This document shows positions 23,510-34,259 of a stretch of 64,000 nucleotides of DNA, piece by piece. The notes under the pieces were generated by a model, which saw only the letters and a list, made by a program, of their open reading frames with translations, ran no database searches and had not been told where the DNA came from. This DNA comes from Misgurnus anguillicaudatus (lineage: Eukaryota > Chordata > Actinopteri > Cypriniformes > Cobitidae): the NCBI RefSeq assembly GCF_027580225.2, contig NC_073352.2:33839501-33903500 (forward strand), read 5' to 3'. Position numbers and translations under genes: made by a program. Every line of letters starts with the position of its first letter. Positions within the stretch are counted from its first letter, which is position 1.

Positions 23510-24960
23510 TCTAACATGAAACCAGGCATACCTTTCATCTGAGGGTAAGTGACGGTTCTGATTCAACATGTGTTTACGTAACCCAAGACAAGTGATCTGT
23601 GGCACTTCTCTGTCAATTGAATCCCTCTTTTTAAAACGGATAGCAACAGACCCCCAAAGAACAGGACCGAGGCTGAGAAAAAGAGGAACAAACATAAAGA
23701 CAAACAATGAAGACATCTGCCTGCCAAAGTCATTCTCTCTCTGTACATATCATATCACTTCACAGAAAGAAAAGTGCTCACTTCTCAGTGTCTATTGCCA
23801 GAATATTGATTTTAATTGCTGCCCCGAATTTCCCGAGCTCGCAAGGTCATAGATGAATAATCAACCGAACGGGACATAATGGGGGTCTCTGAATGCACCA
23901 AGCTGCAGGTCAGGGGTTGAACAATGTGAACGTTCAGCTACTTAGCTTCCTATGCAAGTTTGTGACAAAATCTGTTTGCCCAACACCAATTAGACTGGCT
24001 TTCCGTGCGCTTCGCTGAATGGGTTTGACAGAGAGGGTCATCCTGCGACATGACAGCCGGCCTGAGCGGGAACAGGCGGCTCTGTGTCCTCCACAACATA
24101 ATTGGTGTCCCTTGCAACGTGCCGCTTCCCAGGGGCTCGGCTCCCTGTTCCTGTGGAAGTCCTAAATGAGTGGAATCAGGGCTTAATGGGATTCCTGTTA
24201 GTTTAAAACAAACACTGCACAGCCCCCCACTGCTCTACACGCTGCACCAAACAGTGGGAAGCCCTCTGCAACACAAACTGATACAACACTGATTCACACT
24301 GATACAATAGCGAGACTACGTTTACACAACATCGATGTAGTGAAAAACTGAAATGTTAAAATTCAACTAAATCCGCTGCATACGTGTGCCAGGCCAGTAG
24401 ATGGCGATGCTACTTTGTAAAGAAACACTACAAGCCTGCGCAGATACGCGTTCATTTACAGGGCGATAAATACAAAGAATCAAGACGGTGAGCAGTTTTG
24501 TTTTATATGGATGATGAGAGTACTACAAGTGACCCTAGACAATAAACCGTCCCGTTTAACCAAGGATCTCCTTTATTTTACCATTCTATCCCGTTATCGT
24601 CCCGTTTAAATATTTTCCTGTATTTTTCATCTTTCTATAAAAAAATCCCAATGGAGGTATTTGATACGTTTGCTACATTCACTGCCAGGAAAGCAGGTGG
24701 CAGTATTAGCTGTAACATCTCACCAAGCCAATAAAACTCAGCGGGCACGTTTGCCCACTCCCTGTGTATTCATACTGGCACATTTGGACATGCGCAGGGC
24801 GTCCTTTGTTACTTTGCGTGTTGGGAAACACTGCTGTTTGTGCTTTACCGTCACATAAAATTTCGAATCCCAATGTTGACGGTATGAATAAACCCCCAAA
24901 CTTTTGGGGAAGCTTTAATAAACTCAGTATGTTAAGCAGGATTGTAGGTCAGTCATGAAG
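23510..24960. other. Low-repeat stretch, no gene; candidate regulatory DNA
   Basis: 23880-24280 is relatively GC-balanced with no repeat signature. A short CCAGTAGATGGCGATGCTAC motif at about 24396-24415 resembles the tail of a dispersed fish repeat. No exon with paired splice sites is evident. Regulatory function is inference only. Confidence 0.25.
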
Positions 24961-25706
24961 GTCACCATTTTTTTTTTTTTTTTTTTTTTGATTATGGGTC
25001 ATTCTTCAATTGGGTGGCAAATGAGAGGCAGAAATTGTAAAAAGGAGTGTTTGTTTTCTTTTAATAAAATGTATTGTTATGCATTTAAAATTAGTTTAAT
25101 ATGCTTTATCCATTAAAATTGAAGCTTAATAACATGTTTAATTTTAAATATTTTTTTAAAATAAAAAATCCTGTGAAACATCCACTTATGTCTGTGGTGT
25201 TACCAATATTTGAAGTAATTAAGACAATAACACCACCACAGACAAATTAGCCTAAATCCAGTCTTTTCTAAACTTGAGGCTGCCATAATAATGATTTCAA
25301 GATTAGGGGACATTTAGGAAAAATTACTAAAATATTTTGATTAAAATATGTAAAATCTGCAACTTAGGAACACAAACCACAGACACTAATAAAATGCTAT
25401 TTTAAGAAAATTATTAAGAAAGAATGCACTCACCATGCACACCTCAGATCAACCAGCACCTGCAATGACCTTTACACACAGGAAGTAGTCCAAATGATTT
25501 CCCCCTTTTCTTAAAGGGGCGACATCCATTGTTGTAACACCACAGACATGAATTTGAGGTAAACTACTTTTTTCTTAAACATTAAAAAGTATATATGTTT
25601 TAAAACAATTTAATAAAATTGTACGTGTTAAATACTTTATTTGTGTTAAAAATGTTATATTGTTGCAAGTACAATCCATGATACCTCTCTGAGATATGCT
25701 GGTGAC

Positions 25707-26164
25707 TAGGGCTGTGCAAAAATATCGATAAAGCTAACTATCGTGATAATTTGTTTCGACAATAGTGTATCGATATTTCAATTTCTACTATCAGTATTTT
25801 GTTTTACCCATCAAATCCCTCTGTGTGCGTCAAACGACCTCCTCCGCCACTGCTGGCACTGTCCAGTTGTCTGTCATATACGGCCATTCGGCCAGAAGTT
25901 ATCGAGAGTGAGAAAATGGCAGAAAATTTAAAAACACCTGCAGCTTTCAAAGCCGACGTGTGGAAGCACTTTGGCTTTGAAACAAAACGTAAAAAAAATT
26001 CAGCTCTATTTTTTTTACATTTTTGATTTAAAAAATTGAAAAAGTATTGCAATGTATCGCAGCATGCAACATAATGTATTGTACCGTGATACATTGTATT
26101 ATGACCCATGTATCGTGATACGTATCGTATTGTATTGTAAAGCCCTTGCTAATACCCAGCCCTA
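25707..26164. mobile_element. hAT-derived element carrying a transposase N-terminal fragment
   Basis: Ends are TAGGGCTGTGCAAAAATATC and CAGCCCTA, flanked by near-matching 8-mers CTGGTGAC (25699-25706) and GTAGTGAC (26165-26172), six of eight identical. TATCGATA/TATCGTGATA repeats fill the arms. The unique centre holds a short coding relic (25916-26026). Confidence 0.75.
25916..26026 (+). pseudogene. Relic of a hAT transposase start (BED-finger-like)
   Basis: The frame starts MAENLKTPAAF and continues KADVWKHFGFETKRKK before running into AT-rich element sequence and a stop. (S/A)xVWKHFGF is the opening of BED zinc fingers of hAT transposases and ZBED proteins, where the Cys and His ligands follow later; those are absent here. 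It fits its place inside an element with hAT ends and an 8-bp duplication. The relic is 36 codons and cannot encode a transposase. Confidence 0.65.
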
Positions 26165-26918
26165 GTAGTGACATGCATATTTTATTACAAATGCAATCTC
26201 TCAAACTCAATTAAATATGTATTTTAAAACAAAACATGTCATTGTTAATAGTGCACAAATTGTGTTTATCCTACAGAATACAAATATGGAAACATTTTAT
26301 AATTTATTGGTATTTAAAGTTTATTTTAACTGTTGTAAAGTTGCCACCCCAGTTGAAGAATAACTCTTATAATCACAAATGCCTGTAGATTGAATTAAAA
26401 CATGCATGTTTTCACCAAGGTTTTGTTATCAAAAACTTGTCCTTTGAAACCCATCTTCAAAAGTTTGCATTTCAGGACTACAAAACGGTGTCTTTGTGTA
26501 AAATGGACATAATAACTTTATCGTTGTCGCATAAATGGCTCTTGAATGTTGACATATAATCTGAATAACTTTAAAAGAAACCAGGATTACCAGTACCAGT
26601 GTCAAATTTATACTTTGTTTAAATGTTCATATACAGTATTAACAAAACGTTACATTTACATTAATTGTACCACAGTTATCACACCAAATTGAGCTCCAAA
26701 TCACACCAAATTGAGCTCCTTTGAAAAGAGAAGCATGTTTTTTTTCCCACAATATTTTTATAAATTAATTTAATTTTAATATTTTATATAGATCCTAGGA
26801 TAAAAAAAAATTTGGTCCAGTTTATTTTATGAATTATTGTTGAACTGCAATGTGTTCATTGCAGAACGGAGAGGAAACTTAAGCACAAAACTGATATTAT
26901 AGACATACATTTACATTG

Positions 26919-27259
26919 CACTAAAAAAATTCTTAAATCAAGATGTATTTTCTTGATGAGCAAAATAACTAAAATTAGTCTAGTTTTTAGACAAAAAATT
27001 TAAGTGAATTTGCCAATGGGGTGAGAAACTTATTCTTGAATTAAGCGTTTAAGAAAAAACTTAATAACTTATAAACTTATTTCAAGATTTTTTTCTCACC
27101 CCATTGGCAGATATATTTTTGCTTGTTTTAAGCACAAATTCACTTAAATTGTATATTGGTTGTCTAAACACTAGACTTACATCTTGATTTAAGAAATTTT
27201 TTGATATTTCTACTGAAAACAAGAAAAAATACTAAGTAAGAAAGTCATTTTTTGCAGTG
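26919..27259. mobile_element. Palindromic MITE with CACTAAAAAAA / TTTTTTGCAGTG ends
   Basis: CTTAAATCAAGATG on the left mirrors CATCTTGATTTAAG on the right. CCAATGGGGTGAGAAA and TTTCTCACCCCATTGG form the inner stem around 27015-27115. Long AT-rich arms give a nearly complete hairpin of 341 bp. Confidence 0.75.
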
Positions 27260-27373
27260 TGCATGTTAAGATTATCGTATCAAGATAGTTTTACATACAA
27301 AGTGCTTATGCTGAATTTGTGCAGAACCTGACTAAAATAACCAAACTGTTTGAACAACTACTTCAAAAACAAC

Positions 27374-27532
27374 CACATTTATGTATTTTGGGAGATGCTT
27401 TTGTCCAAAGTGACTTACAGTGCATTACAAAGTATACATTTTTTTTATCAGTATGTGTGTTTCCTGAGTTCAAACCCACAACCTTTTGCACTGCTAACGC
27501 AATGTTAAACTACTGAGCTATACAAAGCCACT
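27374..27532 (-). mobile_element. tRNA-derived SINE, reverse orientation
   Basis: On the minus strand it has box-A-like TATAGCTCAGTAGT and box-B-like GGGTTTGAACTCA. The 3' tail (plus-strand GGGAGATGCTTTTGTCCAAA near 27391) is the usual cyprinid SINE end. Divergence is moderate. Confidence 0.7.
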
Positions 27533-27539
27533 GTACTAA

Positions 27540-28780
27540 TATACTGTAGTCAGTAAGGTAAAAGGCTTAGATTGAGGTCTAGGGCTTTTTGTTTTATCGA
27601 AGCACAGCACATGCATGACAAAGCTCACATCAGTACTGTGTACTGCTAATGTGTTTACACAGTCAAGCATGCAGCACAGACTGCTTTGAGCTAGACATGG
27701 ACAGCACACTACTGGACTTTGAGTGCATACTTTAATTGCCTACCTGCTTACTGACACACACACATTTCTTTCAACACTCGGCCGCTTGGATAGTGTTGTG
27801 CTAGCAGTCGAGTGTGTTTAAACAAAGTGCAAAGGGTCAAGGTGAGACAGAGCCCAAACCAAACATAAGCCCCTCAGAAGTTCACCTTACACACCTTACG
27901 CGCTCGACTCTACCTGTTAAAACAGAAAGAGATATGTAAAGCGCTCCAGGATCACAGAATAATACATGCTGACCCCTGCAATGGTACCAGGAACTCATAT
28001 GGAGCAGAGGGCCCCTGTCTCTCCCAAATGGGCTTCACGAAATTCGCTTTAGGGAATCCATCACCGTAACAAGAAGTGTGCAGGTTGGGTTTCCTTTTAA
28101 TGAAACTGATGAACGGCTATTCAAAGTTCAGCAGCGGAGAAAGCAGGATCCAGGGGATCGCTAGAGATGTATTGCGATCTCGCAGCTGCCTTCGGTCTCT
28201 AAACCCAAAGGCCCGACGCTGAGGGCATTCCAAACCAAGGACAGATTTCAAACAGCAATGAAAGACACATTACCTTGACATATCAAAGGGCTCAGGTTTT
28301 TGCTAGTAATAATTGCACATAGGAAAGCATCATCTCAAAGATTTGAAGGTTGATCCGTGATGATTTTAGTGTTTAACTATGTGAAAGATCTTCTAGGTTT
28401 TGTGTGTGCGTGGATTCAGTGTCTGTAAGTCAGGGCTGGCCCTCATCTCTCCTCTCCACTAATGATTGGGACCGGATTAATCATTGTCCCGCCGTGGACC
28501 CCTCCGTTGACTGACTCCTTGTCTTGTACTGCCCTGTGTCTTATCAACGCTGAGTCTGGAATGTGTTGTCTGCCATGAAAGCAGGGGCTCGACTCCCCCA
28601 CCCCATCTCACCCCTCGCCTACGGCCAATTCGACACACAAAACGCTCACCTGAACTCACCTGTAACCCATTTTTCATAACCCGTGCATTAAATCAAATCA
28701 ACAACAGATGGAATAAAGGGTGGAGATTACAAATGGTTCCCTATAGTTTCCAGATTGTTCTGTGACGGGAATCTGTAGTT
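27540..28780. other. Low-repeat stretch, no gene; candidate conserved non-coding DNA
   Basis: 27880-28260 has balanced composition and no transposon end or SINE tail. 28440-28680 is CG/C-rich. The frame at 28477-28677 on the minus strand has no splice support. Regulatory function is only a possibility. Confidence 0.25.
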
Positions 28781-28799
28781 ACAACATTCAGTATGATAT

Positions 28800-29095
28800 T
28801 CGGCACATGGCACCCGCAATCGTGGAATGGTATCCCACTATTTTAACTTATACCACGCGGCTGTTGAATACTTTCTTTGTATTGGCTGAGAAATGTTTTG
28901 GGTATGCATTATTTTTTGATAAACGCACACCTGACCTGTCAAATGTCTTAAAATAACCACCAGAGAAATTTATGCGGTAACCGTGGTACATAAGCGGAAT
29001 AATTGACTCGTGCCGCATGACCAACTTGGTTGTGCATTATTTTCGAATCATTCAATGTCCCATCGTCATTATTATTATATATTTATGTATTATAT
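28800..29095. mobile_element. Element family Y, second copy
   Basis: In reverse complement this matches 2459-2728: ATACCACGCGGCTGTTGAAT, GGCTGAGAAATGTTTTGGG, GCGGTAACCGTGGTA, GCGGAATAATTGACTC and the GTGCATTATTTTCGAA hairpin arm. The right end decays near 29095. Confidence 0.6.
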
Positions 29096-29420
29096 AATAA
29101 AGACCGTCAACACACATTAGCACCATTTAAAAACAACTGCCTATGTTCGGAATCGAGTCGAAATGATCTTGAGTTTTAGACCCGCAGTCCGTCCATGCCT
29201 ATTGATTTTTGACCCGCATCCACACGTTAATATTACACAGCAAGCATTAGCGGTTCACCCAATGGGTACGCGTAGAGTGGCCATAAGTGCCATTTTCGCC
29301 AGACACGTCCTGGCCAGGATTTCATGTGCGTCCTACGGAAGTCGCCTTGGTCGACTGCATATGTCATTGAGGTTCTCACATTTCAGTTAAAATTATGATT
29401 TTTTTCTCTTAAGACATGTA

Positions 29421-29611
29421 GGGGTGGTTCCCGGACAGGGATTAGCTTAAGCCAGGACTATGCCTAGTTTTAACAAACATGCCTTATTAAAAACATTACT
29501 TGTGTGCATTTTGAGGCAAAATAAAGGGCACTGATGTATTTTAAGATATGTTAGTGCAAGTTGTTTTCAGTTTGGACAGCTCTTACATTTAGTCTAGAAC
29601 TAGCCTAATCC
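29421..29611. mobile_element. Dispersed repeat with CCGGACAGGGATTAG end
   Basis: GGTTCCCGGACAGGGATTAG at the left and GAACTAGCCTAATCC at the right bound a unit with GTTAGTGCAAGTTGTTTTCA and TTTGAGGCAAAATAAAGGGC. I recall this as an abundant cyprinid repeat. It interrupts hAT family H. Confidence 0.6.
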
Positions 29612-29677
29612 ATGTCGACCAATGCGACCTCCGAAGGACACACCCGAAACCCCGGCCAGGACGCGTCCGGCAAAAAT

Positions 29678-30077
29678 CAGTCCCTCCAGAAAAACGCGGA
29701 GTTTTTTTGTGATTGTTGCGGGCAAAAATCCTCGATTTTGCGGCACGTTTTCTTAAAAAATGCGATGGAAAATGTAGGATATTTATGCGATGGAATTGCG
29801 GGAATTTGCAAAAATTGCGGAACTTGCAAAAACTGCGGAAACTTGCAAAAGCTGCAATGATGTTCACGTCACATAATCACTTCATAACGTTCCCATGGCA
29901 ATAGAGGATGCGGCTGCGACATTATGAAATCATGCAAGCCCCGCATATTTTGCGCGCGGAAATATGTAATTCATGCGTCATATTTGGAAAAAATGCAGCC
30001 CCGCATAAATATGCGGACTTTGTGCGATCGCGCGATATATTGCATAATCAGCCAATCACGTTTTTCTGGAGGGACTG
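29678..30077. mobile_element. 400-bp MITE with perfect 19-bp TIRs CAGTCCCTCCAGAAAAACG
   Basis: Both ends carry the same 19 bp, inverted and without mismatch, and AAAAAT lies directly outside each end (29672-29677, 30078-30083). A 6-bp duplication is unusual for the common superfamilies. The interior is rich in TGCAAAAATTGCGG-like short repeats (29800-29855) and GCGCGAT-type CG-rich motifs. No coding sequence is seen. Confidence 0.85.
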
Positions 30078-30361
30078 AAAAATGGCACATATGGCCACCC
30101 TAGGAATGCGGGGGACTCCGGTATAAATACGATATTTGACACGAGACACCCAGGATTGCGAACAAGAATCTGAAGATATGGTATTCATTCTCGCTGCATG
30201 AGATACTCATCTGTGATAAAACAACCTGTTATACTGCGTTACTGTATAATGTTGATGGTTTCTATAGCCGTGGCATCATAATGATGGTATAAAGACACCA
30301 CCGAACGCCTAGGTGTAAAATAAACAGCCCACCACTGCATTACAATAAGTAGTATCCTAGC

Positions 30362-30634
30362 TAGGGTGACCATACGTGCTACTCTTCCCGGATGCGTCCT
30401 GGCCAGGATTTCGGGTTCGTCTTCCGGAAGTTGTATTTGTCGACCGCATACGTCATAGAGAATTATTGTTATTATTACAGAAAAGCAACCGTTACATTTT
30501 AAGGTAAGAATGAAACTACGATTGTATGTCTTATGTTTTTAACTGAATGGCGGTCAACAAATACGACTTCCGGAAGACGCCCCAAAATCCTGGCCAGGAT
30601 GCGTCCAGGAAGAATGGCACGTATGGTCACCCTA
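30362..30634. mobile_element. hAT MITE family H, intact copy with exact 8-bp duplication
   Basis: ATCCTAGC is present on both sides (30354-30361 and 30635-30642). TIRs are TAGGGTGACCATACGTGC and its inverse. The arms continue inverted through GTCCTGGCCAGGATTT and CTTCCGGAAG almost to the centre, so the whole 273 bp is a foldback. Confidence 0.9.
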
Positions 30635-30644
30635 ATCCTAGCAA

Positions 30645-31788
30645 GTACAAACATCTCTTCTTTTTTGCATGTCCACCTAATCAATTCACAATTTTCCCAG
30701 TGCAACATCCAAAGGAGGAACGTATAGTTCGTATCGGACCCAGTGCATTGTTATTCACGCTAAAAATCTAAACTTGCAAACTCTTGTCTGTCGTCGCCCT
30801 GGAGGCCTACAATGTTCAACTGTTCCTACACCAGCCTGCTTTACCTTTAGCCAACATCTCAAATCAACCTGGGAGGGCAAGAGGCAGGATTAGCCTTGAA
30901 TTATCACTAACACAACAACCAGCATCGGTAGACTGACAGGAGAACTGCAAAGACAGAGAACACACACAAACACACAACACTGCATGTACATACACAGACA
31001 CACAAACGCACTATGATTGACAGATCACTACAGGGGGGAAATTCCCACACCCTGTGCAATTTGTAGAAAGCCCAGCATGAACACGTACACACACACATGT
31101 ATGCATAAAAACACACACAGACTCGTCATACAGAGACGTTGCCACCTCTCTCATTCAAGCTTGACTTTGAATCTTGGCTTGAATGGCTTTCAAGGAGATG
31201 TGCCATTTGCTTGCATTACTGTAAATCTTTATCAATCTTTAACTCTCTTTTACTCTCTCTCTCTCTATCTATTTACTTTCATCCCCATCCGTCACTACAG
31301 ATGGACGGCTCGCTAATGAAGGAAACTGAATAGAGTACGGAGGCATTATCCAGGACTTCTCATCCATTCAGAAGAGCTTCTAGTTTAATGGCCTGGGCCA
31401 CACAATGGCAGATGTAAATAAAGATCAAATGAAAGAGGCCATGACACACTCGAATAGCCGAGAAGAGATGCTATCTACTAAGGATGATATTTAAAACCTC
31501 TCGGGAAGGTGATAAAGGGTCTTTCCTTGTTGAAGAGTGTCTACCTTTTGTTTTAAATGCCGGATTGGGTTACAAAGAAAACTGAACAGGTTATATAGTT
31601 GACTGAGTGCGTGAGCAGGGAGGTAGAGAGAGAAAAATAAACTCTGTACTGTAGGAGAAACTCAAAAACATGGTGGACCACCCCTACAGCGTTTGGGGTC
31701 CGTACTCTAGAAAAACATGCAGAGTAATTGCATGATGCTTTTTAAATCATGTGAATTAGGCTAAATGTCATTTTACAGGTACATGTTT
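30645..31788. other. No recognised gene
   Basis: Contains CA-rich patches (30955-31010, 31085-31125) and a CT run at 31252-31268. The rest, including 31270-31620, shows neither exon pattern nor repeat ends. Confidence 0.35.
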
Positions 31789-31792
31789 AAAG

Positions 31793-32167
31793 GTGCAGCG
31801 TGTATTTTTTAGAAGGATCTCTTGACAGAAATGCAAAATAATTTATAAAACTATATTATCAGGGGTGTATAAAGCCTTGCATAATGAACTGTTATGTGTT
31901 TATTACCTTAGAATGAGACGTTTTTTATCTACATACACCGAGGGTCCCCTTACATGGAAGTCGCCATTTTGTGCAGCCATTTTTCTACAGATGTCCTTAA
32001 CGGACAATTTTTTTCTAAGTTGTCTCTGACAATGTAATTATTGTCCAGTGGTGGCTACCGTAGCTTCTCTATGTGTTTCAAAAGCGAGGGGTGAGCAGTG
32101 GACTAAGCCGTTGGTTGCAATTCGCAACCTCACCACTAGATGCCGCTAAAATTTACACACGGCACCT
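31793..32167. mobile_element. TTAA-flanked MITE with AGGTGC...GCACCT ends
   Basis: TTAA lies at 31789-31792 and 32168-32171. Ends AGGTGCAGCGTGTATTTTTT and AAAATTTACACACGGCACCT are inverted. The right arm contains CACTAGATGCCGCTAAAATT, which I recall as a common cyprinid repeat. Confidence 0.8.
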
Positions 32168-32197
32168 TTAAAGATACATTACATCAATGCATTATAA

Positions 32198-32283
32198 GGT
32201 ATCAGCATGCAGGTTTGCTAGGTATCGACCCACAACCTTTTGTGCTGCTTAAACAACGCTCTACCTATTGAGCTTTAGTAACA
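32198..32283 (-). mobile_element. Fragment of a tRNA-derived SINE
   Basis: The minus strand gives a box-A-like AAAGCTCAATAGGTAGAGC and a box-B-like GGGTCGATACC. It lacks the usual 3' tail, so it is a 5' fragment. Confidence 0.6.
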
Positions 32284-32657
32284 CAAATATATATTTCAGT
32301 TTTAGCTTTAAATATATTTAGCAAAATTCACAGTAGCGCCTAGCAGAACACGACATCCAGGGGGCGGGGCCAGATCCAGGCCCAGAGATCTCTTCCCACT
32401 GCATTTTGATTGGTCGGCAGTTTTACTACAAGACATGTAATACACTTGTTGTTGCATTACCATTTCCGCATTGAGTCGTAACTAAATTAAGTTATTCTTT
32501 TAACGGAAAAACAAACTCCCATGCCTACAATAAAGTAGTGCCTTTAAGGTGAAATGTAAGTTTTTTGGATTAAAACATTTCGGGTACTATGAGTAATCTT
32601 ACCATGCGCAGTTTAATACCTATGAATGTATAGAGTATAAATATGCATAATCAACAT

Positions 32658-32940
32658 ATACACTCACCTAAAGGATTATTAGGAACACCACACTAATACT
32701 GTGTTTAAACCCCTTTCGCCTTAAGAACTGCTTTAATTCTACATGGCATTGATTTAACAAGGTGCTGAAAGCATTCTTTAGAAATGTTGGCCCATATTGA
32801 AATGATAGCATCTTGCAGTTGATGGAAATTTGTGGGATGCACATCCAGGGCACGAAGCTCCCGTTCCACCACATCCCTAAGATGCTCTGTTGGGTTGAGA
32901 TCTGGTGACTGTGGGGGCCATTTTAGTACAGTGAACTCAT
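32658..32940. mobile_element. Truncated copy of a widespread fish DNA repeat
   Basis: It begins CACTCACCTAAAGGATTATT followed by AGGAACAC and runs through CCACATCCCTAAGATGCTC and GAGATCTGGTGACTGTGG. I recall this as a short repeat spread through many fish genomes. The mirrored end is missing, so the copy is truncated near 32940. Confidence 0.65.
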
Positions 32941-32944
32941 TGTA

Positions 32945-34255
32945 CAGCCATTAGGGAACAGGTTTCCTTTGCAGGTTTACTTTTCTTACAAATGTGCTAA
33001 TAAAAGATATCAAATAAAATTGTGTTTTTATATTTACTCATATAGGAATAGCCGTGTAAAAAGTGGCATCGGACACGCCCATTTAGACCGTGCGCCGTGA
33101 GCTTTAGACAATGCGCTTAGATCATTAAAATAGTGCCCATAGTGTTAAAAACAACCGATTAGTGTTTATTCTGGGACAACACACTAAATGCTTAAAGCAC
33201 AAAGATGTGTAAATCCTTTCTAAGAATGTATGTTGCCTCAAACCTGTTATATGTTAAATAAGTTCAATTGCTGAATATTCTGGCTGATTTTGTCTTTTTG
33301 TCACACACCCAAAATGACAAAAAATATCATACATTATAGCAGTCATACAGATAGCTTACCCTGTATGTGTCATCTGATACAAAAACATAAAGCACAAGCT
33401 AGCTTTGATCAAACAGCAGTTGAGTTATTTCCCTTGCAATGCAGCATTTAAATCTCATTCATGTTTGAACTCGATATGTGTTGTGCCAGGTTTAATTAAC
33501 TGGTGTCATTCTTACTGGTTTACTTGTATCACATAACTGGTTGTCATTAAAATCAAACCTGGCACAAGTTGTGTCATATTGGTAGACGTTGTGCCTGCAT
33601 TTCATTTAAAAATCTCAATGTTTAAATTTCTGACGATTGAAATTTTGATGATGATTTCCGTCTCCCGAATAAGCAGCTGAAATTGAGTCAGAGTTCGGTA
33701 GGTTCTGTAAAGGCAGATAGCTTTGAGGTACTTTGTGCCAATGAGGGCATTATCGGTCCATCAATAGACTTCAATCTCATAGACGCTTCACCTGAGAGCA
33801 AAAAAGTATCCTATGTGTCCTGTAACTCGCATCGTGCATCAATCAAACAATATACTGTATGTGAAAGGTAGAGTAGTTTATAGACTGGGGAAGTACCCAC
33901 AGGTGTTTCTGTGCAAATATCGTCCTTCCACACGTTGTGAAATTATTAGAGCAAAGGTTTGCATGACAGAGCTTGGCCATGGACCAAGAACAGTAAATTT
34001 CAGAATGAATCAGCTAAAACAATAATAAACAATGACATACCGATCTTAATCATTCATTCTGACATCGCTTGTAAGGATGATCAGGGTATGTCGGGTAGTC
34101 GTGAACTGAAATCTGTGATAGTAAAAAAAAAAGGAATCTGTGATGGTATTTAGTTTACAAATAAAGTTCCTCATCATCAGAACAAAGAGGAAAATAACTT
34201 TTTTAAACTTACTGTAAAATGGCTGTAATTCCTCTGCAAAGAATTACAATTAAGA
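32945..34255. other. No recognised gene
   Basis: 33060-33170 may be a decayed repeat (CCCATTTAGACCGTGCGCCG). 33485-33572 forms a hairpin with GTGCCAGGTTT and AAACCTGGCAC as outer arms. Frames at 33683-34153 are short, overlapping and without splice context. Confidence 0.35.
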
Positions 34256-34259
34256 GAGT

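Larger units (their letters stand above)
24990..26374. mobile_element. Non-autonomous DNA element (~1.4 kb) hosting a hAT insertion
   Basis: The left end GATTATGGGTCATTCTTCAA followed by TTGGGTGGCAA is mirrored by TTGCCACCCCAGTTGAAGAA and TAACTCTTATAATC. Internal CTGTGGTGTTACC and GTAACACCACAGAC blocks are also inverted. A hAT-like element (25707-26164) interrupts it. A 20-plus T-run lies just outside the left end. Confidence 0.7.
29273..30102. mobile_element. hAT MITE family H, older copy, broken by two insertions
   Basis: Ends are TAGAGTGGCCATAAGTGCC and GGCACATATGGCCACCCTA, flanked by GGTACGCG and GGAATGCG (six of eight bases alike). The left half includes GTCCTGGCCAGGATTTC and GTCGACTGCATATGTCAT, as in the intact copy at 30362-30634. 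It is broken at about 29421-29611 by one repeat and at 29678-30077 by another element. Confidence 0.75.

Noticed and set aside
33485..33572. Possible microRNA hairpin
   Set aside because: The outer stem is only about 11-15 bp with a large loop; direct repeats rather than pairing dominate the middle.
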